From positions 1 to 64,000 of the forward strand of contig NZ_LZKJ01000078.1 in NCBI RefSeq assembly GCF_001672775.1: DNA of 64,000 nt, read 5' to 3'. The notes beneath the pieces are model-generated. The model made no database searches, was not told the origin of the DNA, and was given only the letters and a program-made list of their open reading frames with translations. Position numbers and translations under genes: made by a program. Origin of the DNA: Mycobacterium kyorinense (GTDB lineage: Bacteria; Actinomycetota; Actinomycetes; Mycobacteriales; Mycobacteriaceae). Below are positions 16,919 to 25,496 of this stretch, one piece after another; positions within the stretch are counted from its first letter, which is position 1, and every line of letters starts with the position of its first letter.

Positions 16919-17068
16919 CCGTCGGTCGCCTCTCGTCGCTAGGTTTAGGCCACGAAGACTTGCGTCAGCTCGGGCATATTCGGACAGGATTACCCTCACA
17001 CACACCGGGTCCAAACTTGCTCTGCAGCCGTCGGTTCCGGCAACTACGTAATGCCTATCAATATTTAA

Positions 17069-17083
17069 TTAACTATTAACCAA
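17069..17083 (+). promoter_or_regulatory. TTAA-N3-TTAA element between tspO and the SDR gene
   Basis: Reads TTAACTATTAACCAA on the plus strand, 14 of 15 identical to the element between phr and the STAS gene. It sits in a very A/T-rich stretch (17057-17083) inside the 280-base divergent gap, 115 bases before the SDR start and 150 before the tspO start. Likely a regulator site serving one or both genes. Confidence 0.6.
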
Positions 17084-17198
17084 GTGAACATTCGAGTAGT
17101 CAACGTGGGTTCAGTTCGGTTCGCAGCGGGAATGCCAGGAGAACAGAGCGGCGACTTACCGCCCGCCGGGCACATCGCCACCCAAAAGGAGGGTTTGC

Positions 17199-18665
17199 AT
17201 GCAGTGCGTCGTGTTCGGTGCAACCGGTTACCTGGGCACGCGGCTGGTTCCGCAGCTGCTCCACGCGGGGCACAAGGTGCGTGTGCTGGCGCGCCAACCG
17301 GCCAAGCTCGACGATGTGCCGTGGCGCGACCAGGTAGAGGTGGTCGAGGGCGACGTCACCGACCGCGACAGCGTGCGACAGGCGCTTGACGGGCAGCAAG
17401 TGCTTTATTACCTGGTGCACTCGCTGTTGCGCGGGGACTTCGCTGATTTCGACAACCGGGCGGCATCGACTGTCGCGGAGGCCGCCGCCGAGGCAAGGAT
17501 GGCCCGCATCGTTTATGTCGGCGGAATCGTGCCCGACGGCCAGCGGCTCTCCGAGCACCTGGCCTCGCGTGCCCAAGTCGGTCAGCTGTTTCGAGAATCG
17601 GGTGTTCCCACCGTTGAGCTGCGCGCGGCCATCATCATCGGCGCGGGCTCCGCCAGCTTTGAGATGCTGCGCTATCTGACCGAGCGACTCCCACTCATGG
17701 TCACACCCCGCTGGTTGCGCACTCAAGTGCAGCCCATCGCAATCAGTGACGTCTTGTACTACTTGGTGCATGCCGCGGAGCTGCCCGACACAGTAAACCG
17801 AGCCTTCGATATCGGGGGACCCGACCGCTTTACCTATATGGAGATGATTCGCAAGTACGCCGCAGTGGCGGGTTTACAGCGGCGCATCGCGATCCCTGTC
17901 CCGGTGCTGACGCCGTGGCTCTCGGCCCAGTGGGTCAACCTGATCACCCCGATTCCGCGCCGGCTGGCGGTCTCCTTGATGGAATCGCTGGAGAACGACG
18001 TGGTGTGCTCCGAATCCGATATCAGGGCCCACATTCCGGAGCCCGCCGGCGGGCTGACGCATTACGAACAAGCAGTAGCACTCGCGCTGGCGCGTGTACG
18101 CGAACCCGAGCTTCGGACCCGATGGGCACAGAACGATGGCGGCAGCGCGCCGTCGCAGCCGCTGCCCACCGATCCGGACTGGTCCGGCGGTTTCCTTTAC
18201 GACGATGTCCGACAACACCGGGTAGCCGCTGATCCGGCCTCGTTGTGGCGAGCCATTGAAACGGTGGTCGCCGAAAAACGACGATGGTCGGTTTCGCCAT
18301 TGGCGTGGCCGATCCAAGGCTGGGTCCGCAGATTATCGCGGCTGTTGGGCATGCGTCGGAAACCAAACGCTGGTGTGCAAGTGCACACCGGTGAGGCCCT
18401 TGACTGGTGGCGAGTGGAGCGTGTCGATCGACCGCGGCTATTGCGGCTGCGTGCCGATGTTCCATTACCAGGTCGGCTATGGCTGGAAATGTCGGCGAGG
18501 CCCGGCAGCCACGGCGGCGCCGTATATTGGCAGCGTGCGCTCTTTCAGCCTTATGGCCTTGGCGGCCAGCTGTTTTGGGCCGGCTCAGCTGCGGCTCGAG
18601 AGACGGTGTTCAGCGGCATCGCACATGATATCACCACCGCGTGTAGCAACAGCCATGGCCGTTAA
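17199..18665 (+). CDS. NAD(P)-binding SDR-type oxidoreductase with DUF2867
   Basis: A 488-residue two-part protein. Residues 1-290 form an atypical SDR/NmrA-like domain: VVFGATGYLGTRLVPQLL nucleotide loop, ARIVYVGGIVP and ELRAAIIIGAGSASFEMLRYL. From about 330 comes a DUF2867 (SRPBCC-like) domain: GGFLYDDVRQHRV, LDWWRVERVDRPRLLRLRAD, and QPYGLGGQLFW. ATG 17199 has an AAGGAGG site 7 bases upstream, so the start is firm. Substrate unknown; such proteins recur near mycobacterial stress and pigment genes. First gene of a small run with DUF2945 and DUF3140. Confidence 0.85.
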   Translation: MQCVVFGATGYLGTRLVPQLLHAGHKVRVLARQPAKLDDVPWRDQVEVVEGDVTDRDSVRQALDGQQVLYYLVHSLLRGDFADFDNRAASTVAEAAAEARMARIVYVGGIVPDGQRLSEHLASRAQVGQLFRESGVPTVELRAAIIIGAGSASFEMLRYLTERLPLMVTPRWLRTQVQPIAISDVLYYLVHAAELPDTVNRAFDIGGPDRFTYMEMIRKYAAVAGLQRRIAIPVPVLTPWLSAQWVNLITPIPRRLAVSLMESLENDVVCSESDIRAHIPEPAGGLTHYEQAVALALARVREPELRTRWAQNDGGSAPSQPLPTDPDWSGGFLYDDVRQHRVAADPASLWRAIETVVAEKRRWSVSPLAWPIQGWVRRLSRLLGMRRKPNAGVQVHTGEALDWWRVERVDRPRLLRLRADVPLPGRLWLEMSARPGSHGGAVYWQRALFQPYGLGGQLFWAGSAAARETVFSGIAHDITTACSNSHGR

Positions 18666-18703
18666 GCCACTGCGCCATCGAATGAATCAAACGAAGAAAC
18701 ACG

Positions 18704-18919
18704 ATGAGTGGCAACAAATTTCGTAAAGGCGGGAATGTCAAATGGAAAAGTCATGGCAGGAGGGTTCACGGGAAGGTGGAGCAGGAGATCACCTCCGACA
18801 CCGAGGCGGCCGGGCGGAAAGTGCGCGCGTCAAAGGACGAGCCGCAATACAGAGTACGCAGTAGCAAGACCGGCGCAGACGCCGTGCACAAGCCGAGCGC
18901 GCTGAAGCGCACTGATTGA
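18704..18919 (+). CDS. DUF2945 (hypervirulence-associated TUDOR-like) small protein
   Basis: A 71-residue basic protein: KFRKGGNVKWKSHGRRVHGK, then EITSDTEAAGRKVRASKDEP, YRVRSSKTGADAVHKPSAL. This is the DUF2945 pattern, an SH3/TUDOR-like fold of unknown role, often beside DUF3140 or DUF2867 stress genes. ATG 18704 is 38 bases after the SDR stop. A second in-frame overlap reading (18708) is a shadow. Confidence 0.8.
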   Translation: MSGNKFRKGGNVKWKSHGRRVHGKVEQEITSDTEAAGRKVRASKDEPQYRVRSSKTGADAVHKPSALKRTD

Positions 18920-18952
18920 AAACCGACGAATACCACCGCTAGGAGACGTGGA

Positions 18953-19288
18953 ATGGCCAATGACGACGACGCCACTTGGAATCAGTTCCACAACACTGTC
19001 AACATGACTGCGCGGGAGCTGGAGAAGTGGCTCGAGACTGACGAATCGCACGGTGTAGGACAAAAACGGCGCGGCCAAGAGTCAACCGGTCACGTCAGCG
19101 GCCGTCGCATCGTGGCCATCCTCAAGTCAAAGCGGTCCGAGTTGAGCGCCGACGACTATGCGCACATGCGCAAGGTCGTCGGCTATGCGAAGCGACACCT
19201 GGCCCAACGTCCCAGCGACGATATCCAGGAAACCGATTGGCGCTACTCATTGATGAACTGGGGTCACGACCCAGCGAAGTCCGGTTGA
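18953..19288 (+). CDS. DUF3140 small protein
   Basis: A 111-residue protein: NQFHNTVNMTARELEKWLET, DESHGVGQK, HMRKVVGYAKRHLAQRP and SLMNWGHDPAK, all typical of DUF3140. Function unknown; the family may bind DNA. ATG 18953 follows an AGGAGA site 7 bases upstream. Ends 33 bases before the convergent photolyase stop. Confidence 0.82.
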   Translation: MANDDDATWNQFHNTVNMTARELEKWLETDESHGVGQKRRGQESTGHVSGRRIVAILKSKRSELSADDYAHMRKVVGYAKRHLAQRPSDDIQETDWRYSLMNWGHDPAKSG

Positions 19289-19321
19289 CGCTCACGCCGC
19301 TCGGTGTGACAACTAGCTCTG

Positions 19322-20680
19322 TTAGTGTCCGCCGGAGCGCGCAGCCTTGAACTGGCGAGCACCCTCGAGGTGGTCGACGACCCGGCTGGGATAGCCGGCG
19401 GGAGACGACTCCAACTCCCACGGTGTGTGTACTTTTGCGCCCTCGATGTGGGAAAGCTCGCGGATCCAACGGCGTACGTAGTCCCCGGCAGGGTCGTAGC
19501 GCTCCGCTTGGCGCTGCGGGTTGAGCACCCGATGGGGGCGGGTGTCGGTGCCAGTGCCGGCGACCCACTGCCAGTTCAGCTGATTATTGGCAATGTCCCC
19601 GTCGACAAGCAGGCTCATGAAGTGGTCGGCCCCCTGCCGCCAATCGACATACATGGTCTTGGCCAAGAAGCTGGCAGTAATCAACCGCGCCCGGTTGTGC
19701 ATCCACCCTTCAGCGGCCAATTGGCGCATCCCAGCATCGACAATCGGGTACCCGGTGCGTCCTTGCCGCCAAATCTCGAGTAACCGCGGTTCGCGTCGCC
19801 AGTCGTCGTAGCGGGCCCGATAGTCCGTCTGCGACGCGTCGGGACGGGCAGCAAGAACTTGGTGGTGGAAATCGCGCCAAGCAAGTTGGCGGACAAATGC
19901 TTCGCGTCCCGCGGTGGCGCGCCCGGTCCGTTGCACGACTTCGCTTGACGAGAGACACCCAAAATGCAGATACGGGGACAACCGAGACGTCGCATCGGCC
20001 GCCAGGTCGTCATGACAAGAGTCGTAGCGATCGACCGGGCCGGCGAGCCAACTTTGCAACAGTCGGCGTGCGGTCCGTTCCCCACCGACGGCCAACTGCG
20101 GCGACGGCTGCCCAGCGCAGAGCTGTCCGGCGTCGGGCAGCGCCTCACTGTGTGTGTCAGGCACGGTCAGCAATCGTGGTCCCGTCAACACTTTGCGCCC
20201 AGCGGTCCGGCCCCATCGTCGGTAGTACGGGGTGAAGACAGCGAAGTGATCAGAGCCTGCAGGAGCTATCGCACCAGGATCGGATGCCGTCACGCTGGCG
20301 GCATGCACGGTGAGCCGGCAACCTTGCTTCTGCAGAGCGCCACTCAACCGCTGCTCGCGCCGCTGGCTGTAGGCGCTGACATCGGCCGCGATATGGACAT
20401 CAGTAACCGACAGTTCGCGGACCAACCGCACCACCTCGGTCACTAGTTGGCCGCGCCGCAGGATAAGTCGCCCACCGATTCGGCGTAATTCATCGTCGAG
20501 TTCGCGAAGCGCTGAACTTAGGAATGCAGCCTTATTCGGCGTGAGGTAGCTGCTGGCAAGTATGGCCTGATCGAGCACAAATACCGGCGCTACGGCTCCC
20601 TTGGCTTTGTGTGCGGCCGTCAGCACCGGGTTGTCGCGGACCCGAAGGTCCCTGGTAAACAGCGCCATCGCGATCGTCAT
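19322..20680 (-). CDS. phr: Deoxyribodipyrimidine photolyase
   Basis: A 452-residue class I-type CPD photolyase. Seen: N-terminal antenna domain FTRDLRVRDNPVL, then the FAD-binding half with SRLSPYLHFGCLS, RQLAWRDFHHQVL, RTGYPIVDAGMRQLAAEGWM, HNRARLITASFLAKTM and GDIANNQLNWQWVAGTGTD, where the Asn of DIANNQ contacts FAD. It repairs UV pyrimidine dimers using light. ATG 20680 gives the usual length; the frame is open for 91 codons upstream, but that part is not family-like. Divergent from the STAS gene with the shared operator at 20729. Photolyase next to carotenoid genes is a recurring bacterial light-response pairing. Confidence 0.93.
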   Translation of the reverse strand: MTIAMALFTRDLRVRDNPVLTAAHKAKGAVAPVFVLDQAILASSYLTPNKAAFLSSALRELDDELRRIGGRLILRRGQLVTEVVRLVRELSVTDVHIAADVSAYSQRREQRLSGALQKQGCRLTVHAASVTASDPGAIAPAGSDHFAVFTPYYRRWGRTAGRKVLTGPRLLTVPDTHSEALPDAGQLCAGQPSPQLAVGGERTARRLLQSWLAGPVDRYDSCHDDLAADATSRLSPYLHFGCLSSSEVVQRTGRATAGREAFVRQLAWRDFHHQVLAARPDASQTDYRARYDDWRREPRLLEIWRQGRTGYPIVDAGMRQLAAEGWMHNRARLITASFLAKTMYVDWRQGADHFMSLLVDGDIANNQLNWQWVAGTGTDTRPHRVLNPQRQAERYDPAGDYVRRWIRELSHIEGAKVHTPWELESSPAGYPSRVVDHLEGARQFKAARSGGH

Positions 20681-20728
20681 GAACGCCAGCCTCGCCTTTC
20701 CCGCAACGTCGACACCCGCCACCTTACA

Positions 20729-20743
20729 TTGGTTAACAGTTAA
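20729..20743 (-). promoter_or_regulatory. TTAA-N3-TTAA element between phr and the STAS gene
   Basis: Reads TTAACTGTTAACCAA on the minus strand, 49 bases before the phr start. On the plus strand it is followed at 20748 by ATGAAATAGCTTTC, nearly the same as ATGAAATGCTTTC after the element at 25462. That extends the similarity to over 30 bases, so chance is unlikely. Confidence 0.62.
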
Positions 20744-20859
20744 GAATATGAAATAGCTTTCGCGTAGCCCAGTCGCTGGAGCCTGTACCATCGAGAGAGG
20801 TTGAGTTCGCAGCCTGTGGTCCAAACCGTCCCCGATACATCGGTCACAGGGAGTCGCGA

Positions 20860-21303
20860 ATGTCGGAATCCCGGGGGCTTTCCCCAACCGAGGCCTCAAA
20901 ATTCCTTCGTGTTTGCCGCGGCGAGCAACGGTCCGGGCCGTTGGCCTTCTCACTGCATGTGCATGGCGCTGCGCGCTTCACGGTCGTCGAGGTCTCCGGT
21001 GAGATTGATGCAAGCAACTTCAATCAGTTCCGAACGTTCGTCGCCGAACCCATTAATGCGCACCAAAACTTCGTCGTTGACCTCAACAGTGTCGCCTTCA
21101 TCGACCTTTCAGGCGTACGGACACTTCTCGGCATCGACGAGCACTGCCGACGGATCGGTCTTGCGTGGCTGCTGGTACCCGGCGACGCAGTGAAACATCT
21201 GCTGCGACTGTTGGATTACGGCCGCCTGTTGCCCACCTTCGGTTCGGTGGATGCGGCTGTAGAACGGCTTGCGTTGATCGATGCCGGGGCGCCGTCACGA
21301 TAA
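20860..21303 (+). CDS. STAS domain protein, anti-sigma factor antagonist type
   Basis: A 147-residue protein with a STAS domain from about residue 25: FTVVEVSGEIDASNFNQF, NFVVDLNSVAFIDLSGVRTL, then WLLVPGDAVKHLLRLL. Ser in DLSG is where such proteins are phosphorylated by an anti-sigma kinase. In mycobacteria these proteins (RsfA/RsfB type) release SigF from its anti-sigma factor. ATG 20860 has a GGGAG site. No kinase or sigma factor gene is adjacent. A link to the SigF-type promoter before crtE is plausible but inferred. Confidence 0.85.
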   Translation: MSESRGLSPTEASKFLRVCRGEQRSGPLAFSLHVHGAARFTVVEVSGEIDASNFNQFRTFVAEPINAHQNFVVDLNSVAFIDLSGVRTLLGIDEHCRRIGLAWLLVPGDAVKHLLRLLDYGRLLPTFGSVDAAVERLALIDAGAPSR

Positions 21304-21478
21304 GCGCTTCTATGGTGGTGTCGGCGGTGGCCGGCACGCCGCGCTCGTCAGGCACATATTCGGGTTGTGGTGGACTGCTAACGCCAGACGACACGCTGCA
21401 TCAAGTGACGGGCGTACCGGGCACCTCAGAATGCTCCGGATAGGCTGGTCGAGGTATCGCTGAGTAGGAAGCGGTCAG
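21304..21478. other. Gap between STAS and marR genes
   Basis: 175 bases with no gene and no TTAA element. Only an AGGA ribosome site for the next gene was recognised. Confidence 0.5.
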
Positions 21479-22045
21479 GTGACCAAGCGGGGCATAAAAA
21501 ATCCTCCGCCGAGCCGGGCGGAGCTGGAAAAGCTGATGTCGGTCGATATGCGGGCAATTACTGCGCAATCCGATCGCATCGCCCGCTACTTCGCGCGTCA
21601 CAACGGTGTCAACAGCAGCGACTGCCAAGCCTTACTGCACATCATGGTGGCTGAGACATCCGGCGATCCGTTGACCTTGTCGGAGCTTCGCCAACGCATG
21701 GATGTCTCGCCGGCAGCTATCACTTATCTGGTCGACCGGATGATCGAGGCGGGGCATATCCGGCGGGAGCCTGACCCGGCGGATCGCCGGAAATCGCTGC
21801 TCCGTTACGAGGCGCAAGGTATGGCGCTGGGTCGTGCGTTCTTCGAACCGCTCGGCGCCCATCTGCGTTCCGCCGTCGCCGATTTACGCGACCGAGATCT
21901 CGTGGCTGCGCATCGCGTCTTCGCCGCAATGATCGACGCGATGTCCACGTTCGAGGCCGAACTCTCTAAGCCGCGGCCAAAACCGTCAACCGGCGTTAGG
22001 CGTCGTGCCAAAGCCACCGCTCGGCCGCGCAAAACCAGAAGTTGA
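21479..22045 (+). CDS. MarR family regulator, copy 1
   Basis: A 188-residue winged-helix MarR protein: CQALLHIMVAETSGDPLTLSE, recognition helix SPAAITYLVDRMIEAGHIRR and wing DPADRRKSLLRY. The tail is basic and disordered (PRPKPSTGVRRRAKATARPR). It shares the same layout with the MarR at 24916 (AITYLV-RMI-GHI-R, ADRRK), so the two are paralogues. GTG 21479. The 3' end overlaps the convergent glycosyltransferase by 60 bases. Candidate binder of the TTAA-N3-TTAA elements; inference. Confidence 0.87.
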   Translation: MTKRGIKNPPPSRAELEKLMSVDMRAITAQSDRIARYFARHNGVNSSDCQALLHIMVAETSGDPLTLSELRQRMDVSPAAITYLVDRMIEAGHIRREPDPADRRKSLLRYEAQGMALGRAFFEPLGAHLRSAVADLRDRDLVAAHRVFAAMIDAMSTFEAELSKPRPKPSTGVRRRAKATARPRKTRS

Positions 22046-23308
22046 GTCACTCACTCCGCGGTACGTACCCGGATTCCGTCGCCGAACTGAGAGCGCGCAA
22101 TGTTCGACGCGGTCGGCCCCTCCAGCCACGCCGCCGGTCGCGGCGAATCCGGCGGCGACCCTACGCGCACCGTCGGTCATCGCTACCGCGTTTCGCACTG
22201 CGGCCCGAAGCCGGGCGGCAGTGAGCCGCTTAGCCGGCAGCCGGGTGCCGCAACGCGCCACTTGTACGCGGCGTGCGACTTCGGCCTGATCGCGGGCGAA
22301 AGGCACGACACACACGGGCACTCCACGGTCAAGCGCTTTCAGCGTGGTCCCCATTCCCCCATGGGTTACCGCGCAGATCGCGCGGTCAAGCACGACACCA
22401 TGCGGCGCAAAGCGGCATACGGTGGCGTTGGATGTTTGCGGGAGACCGCTTGGGATACCAGCCGGAAAAGTCGCAACGACGTGAACCGGCTCGTCGGCCA
22501 GCGCCTGCAACGCAACACGCCCCAGCCGTGCGTCGGCTTGCTCGATGGAAGATGTGCTGACCAACACGACTGGTTCGTCAATGTCAGCCATCCAGCCGGG
22601 CACCGAGGTCGGATTCGGCTCGAACGCGCAGGCACCGATGAGGTGTACCGAGTCGCCCCAGCCCGGATGCGGATACTCGAATGGTTCGCCGCCGACTGCC
22701 AGCATGGGTGCCCGCCGCATCAACTCGTCCACCGAACGAACGTGCGGCACATTCACGGCGGTACGAATTGCGTTGACACGCGGCAACATCGGCCGGTCGA
22801 AAAGATGCCGTACGAATGGGCGAACCGCAGCGTCGCGAATAATGCCGGCAATTCCCGGTAAGGGCCGCAAGCCAGGGCCAAATGGCGGTACACCACGTGA
22901 CCTCAAGTATGGAGTGAACGGCGAAAACACCAACCACGGAACCCCGCTGGCTTCGGCTGTCGTCATAGCACCCCAGCAGTTCGCATCGACGATGACGACA
23001 TCGGGCCGTACCCGTCTGATGGCACCCCAGATATCGTCGACTTCAAGCGCAGCCCGCCGACAGAGGACGTCGATCGACATTGACAAAACTGTCAGCGCAT
23101 CCTGCGTCGACCAGTCCTCACCGCGGATGGCCTCGATTCGCGGATCGACAGCCTCTGTGTTGAAGCCGAGCCCGCGCATCGTCGCTACTTGCGACGACAT
23201 GGCGCGAAGGTGAACATGGTGACCGCGCTTCGCAAGTTCCGACAACAACGCGCTGACCGGATAAAGATGACCCAGTGCCGGTGACACGTAAGTGAGAATT
23301 ATTGCCAC
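21986..23308 (-). CDS. UGT/MGT-like glycosyltransferase (GT1), possible carotenoid glycosyltransferase
   Basis: A 440-residue GT-B fold enzyme. Seen: N-terminal LTYVSPALGHLYPVSALLSE, acceptor-side DVVIVDANCWGAMTTAEASG, and the nucleotide-sugar region THGGMGTTLKALDRGVPVCV followed by VPFARDQAEVARRV. The His and the acidic pair fit the MGT/YjiC family, which includes zeaxanthin glucosyltransferase CrtX. The last 35 residues are probably unstructured. GTG 23308 starts 4 bases after the IPP isomerase stop, so it shares an operon with isoprenoid supply; glycosylating a hydroxycarotenoid is the favoured role, not proven. Confidence 0.82.
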   Translation of the reverse strand: MAIILTYVSPALGHLYPVSALLSELAKRGHHVHLRAMSSQVATMRGLGFNTEAVDPRIEAIRGEDWSTQDALTVLSMSIDVLCRRAALEVDDIWGAIRRVRPDVVIVDANCWGAMTTAEASGVPWLVFSPFTPYLRSRGVPPFGPGLRPLPGIAGIIRDAAVRPFVRHLFDRPMLPRVNAIRTAVNVPHVRSVDELMRRAPMLAVGGEPFEYPHPGWGDSVHLIGACAFEPNPTSVPGWMADIDEPVVLVSTSSIEQADARLGRVALQALADEPVHVVATFPAGIPSGLPQTSNATVCRFAPHGVVLDRAICAVTHGGMGTTLKALDRGVPVCVVPFARDQAEVARRVQVARCGTRLPAKRLTAARLRAAVRNAVAMTDGARRVAAGFAATGGVAGGADRVEHCALSVRRRNPGTYRGVSDSTSGFARPSGGFGTTPNAG

Positions 23309-23312
23309 GGCA

Positions 23313-24359
23313 TCACGCCAGATTTGTCAGCCGGATGGCGCGCAGCGCTGTCAGGTCTGGGGTGCCACAACCGTGCAAGCAGATACGAAGCTCATCGATG
23401 AAGCGCTGCAGCCAATCCGTGACGGCCACATCGGATTCGATCGCCGCCTCGAGAAGCGGCCGCGCGATTGCAACTACGTCGGCGCCAAGCACGATGGCCT
23501 TGGCCGCGTCCATGCCGGTGCGGATGCCCCCCGATGCGACGAGTTCCATTTGAGGCAGCGCTTCGCGCACCTCGATGACTGCCCGTGAAGTCGGAATACC
23601 CCACTCGGCGAGATGGGGGTAGCGCACCTCCCCGTAGCGGACCAGCTGTTCGACGCGCGACCACGACGTACCGCCTGCACCCGCCACATCGATGGCAGCC
23701 AACGGTAGGCCATTACCCAACCGAGTCAGTTCCGCGACCGCCGAGGCACCGATACCATGGCCGACTTCCTTGAGCAGCAGCGGATAATCAAGCGCATCCG
23801 CGACATCGTACAGATGACTGAGCGATCCAGCGAAGTCCGTATCACCGTGTCGCTGCATGGCTTCCTGCAGCGGATTCGTGTGCACCGCAAGTGCATTTGC
23901 ATCGACTCGGTCGAGTGCCTTCGCGATATTCGGTACAGCCTCCTTGGTCAGCTGGGCCAAACCGATGTTGCCCAATAGCAATACGTCCGGAGCCACGTTG
24001 CGGACCGCAAAGCTGGCTGCGGCCTGTTCGCCTCGGGCTTCGTCGAGCATGATCCGCTGCGAGCCCAGCATCATTCCGATGCCCAGCTCCTGTGCGGCCA
24101 CAGCCAGATTCCGATTGATCGTGCCGGAGAGTTCGGCGCCGCCCGTCATCGCTCCAATTAGCAGCGGCGCGCGCAAAGGAACGCCCATGAACTCAGTCGA
24201 CAAGTCGATGTCGGCGAGGCTGGTCTGCGTCAATGCGTTGTAGGGCAACCGATAACGTTCCAGCCCGGTGGTCACACCCGTGTAGTTGACGTCGCCGTCA
24301 AGGCACACGTCGATGTGGCGACGTTTGCGCCTGGCGATCCCGTCGGGTTCAACGGTCAT
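23313..24359 (-). CDS. fni: Type 2 isopentenyl-diphosphate delta-isomerase
   Basis: A 348-residue FMN- and NADPH-dependent IDI-2. Seen: N-terminal [71 protein letters not shown], and the FMN phosphate site [19 protein letters not shown]. It interconverts IPP and DMAPP, feeding CrtE. ATG 24359 overlaps the tspO copy 2 stop by 11 bases. Placement next to pigment genes suggests it raises precursor flow when pigment is made. Confidence 0.93.
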   Translation of the reverse strand: MTVEPDGIARRKRRHIDVCLDGDVNYTGVTTGLERYRLPYNALTQTSLADIDLSTEFMGVPLRAPLLIGAMTGGAELSGTINRNLAVAAQELGIGMMLGSQRIMLDEARGEQAAASFAVRNVAPDVLLLGNIGLAQLTKEAVPNIAKALDRVDANALAVHTNPLQEAMQRHGDTDFAGSLSHLYDVADALDYPLLLKEVGHGIGASAVAELTRLGNGLPLAAIDVAGAGGTSWSRVEQLVRYGEVRYPHLAEWGIPTSRAVIEVREALPQMELVASGGIRTGMDAAKAIVLGADVVAIARPLLEAAIESDVAVTDWLQRFIDELRICLHGCGTPDLTALRAIRLTNLA

Positions 24360-24858
24360 CGTGAAATGGCCGGCGGCGGCGATTGAGTACCCAGATATGG
24401 GTCGACAACACGGTGGCGAAGAAGCACCACAGGGGGTAGAGGCCTAACGGCGCCGCGCGCGGGCCACCCGCCGCGACCGCACGACGGGTCAAGTCGGCGC
24501 TACTTGCGGTCAAGGCGCCCGCAACCGCGGCCGAGGTGGCTAAATAGTGGCGGTTGAAGAACAGCCACGACCAGCTGCCATTGAGGAGCAGGTTGATACC
24601 AAGTGCCGTCTGATAAGCGCGGACTTGCTTCTGGTCATCGCTGTCGTGCAACTGGTCGATCGTGGACGCGGATACAACCGCGATATCGGCGTAGAGCGCC
24701 GGCCACACCACCGGAAAAACCTGTCCCGGCGGCTGATAGAAGGGCTTGCGCAACCGCGCATACCACTTGGATTGAACCGACGGTCCGCTGGCCAATCCGC
24801 CAACTACCGATACGACGGCGACTGAGGCAGCCGTGGCGATGAATGTCGAGATACGCAC
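24349..24858 (-). CDS. tspO: TspO/MBR family membrane protein, copy 2
   Basis: A 169-residue five-helix protein close in sequence to copy 1 at 16346: [59 protein letters not shown], and [14 protein letters not shown] 24858 follows a strong GGAGGAG site. Upstream gene is marR copy 2 (57-base gap), downstream fni overlaps. Two paralogues in one island is unusual; possible roles are tetrapyrrole handling or light/redox sensing. Confidence 0.9.
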   Translation of the reverse strand: MRISTFIATAASVAVVSVVGGLASGPSVQSKWYARLRKPFYQPPGQVFPVVWPALYADIAVVSASTIDQLHDSDDQKQVRAYQTALGINLLLNGSWSWLFFNRHYLATSAAVAGALTASSADLTRRAVAAGGPRAAPLGLYPLWCFFATVLSTHIWVLNRRRRPFHDDR

Positions 24859-24915
24859 TGCTCGTCTCCTCCCTCTTAGACTCGGCTGTCGTATACCCGC
24901 CTGACTGGCGGCGTA

Positions 24916-25422
24916 CTACGCCGACGGCGGCGACATCGCTGATGATGTGAGCTCGTCCTGAAAGCGGCGCATCGCATCTAAAAGCGCAGTCAATACCCGG
25001 TGCGCCGAGACCAGCTCGGTATCGGACACATCCGCCATCGTGGCGTGAGTGTGTGCGGCCAACGGTGTAAAGAACGCAACAGCGGTGTCGCGGCCGTGAT
25101 CGGCATAACGCAAGATCACCTTGCGTCGATCCGCGGAGTCAGAGTCACGCCAGATATGACCGGAGCCGATCATGCGTTCTACCAAGTAGGTGATTGCAGA
25201 GCCGGATAATCCCAATTTTTGACGCAATTCCCCCGACGTCAATGGGGTGCCGCCCGACTCCGCTACCAATATGTACAGCAGCGCGCGAAAGTCGGTGGCG
25301 TGCACCTGATGGGCAGCAGCGAACAATCGGCCGATCTGGTCGGATTCGGCCGAGAGAGCACGCGCGTCGGCCGATATCAATGCTTCCAGCTCCCGCCGGT
25401 CAGCACCCTGGTCGGGATTCAT
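24916..25422 (-). CDS. MarR family regulator, copy 2
   Basis: A 168-residue MarR protein: ATDFRALLYILVAESGGTPLT, recognition helix SGSAITYLVERMIGSGHIWR, wing DSADRRKVILRY. Paralogue of copy 1. It heads the minus-strand run marR-tspO-fni-glycosyltransferase and is divergent from mmpL, with a 74-base gap that contains the element at 25462. That placement is the classical one for an autoregulated repressor controlling both directions. Confidence 0.88.
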   Translation of the reverse strand: MNPDQGADRRELEALISADARALSAESDQIGRLFAAAHQVHATDFRALLYILVAESGGTPLTSGELRQKLGLSGSAITYLVERMIGSGHIWRDSDSADRRKVILRYADHGRDTAVAFFTPLAAHTHATMADVSDTELVSAHRVLTALLDAMRRFQDELTSSAMSPPSA

Positions 25423-25461
25423 CAGAACCGCAGCATACCGCGATTTGACCAGTTTGTTCAG

Positions 25462-25476
25462 TTGATTAATTTTTAA
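25462..25476 (-). promoter_or_regulatory. TTAA-N3-TTAA element between marR and mmpL
   Basis: Reads TTAAAAATTAATCAA on the minus strand, 12 of 15 identical to the element at 17069. On the plus strand ATGAAATGCTTTC follows (25482), matching the same position after the 20729 element. It lies 39 bases before marR copy 2 and 20 before mmpL. Confidence 0.58.
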
Positions 25477-25496
25477 ATGGATGAAATGCTTTCTCG

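Noticed and set aside
22100..23213. Plus-strand ORFs over the glycosyltransferase gene
   Set aside because: Shadows in other frames with no ribosome site.
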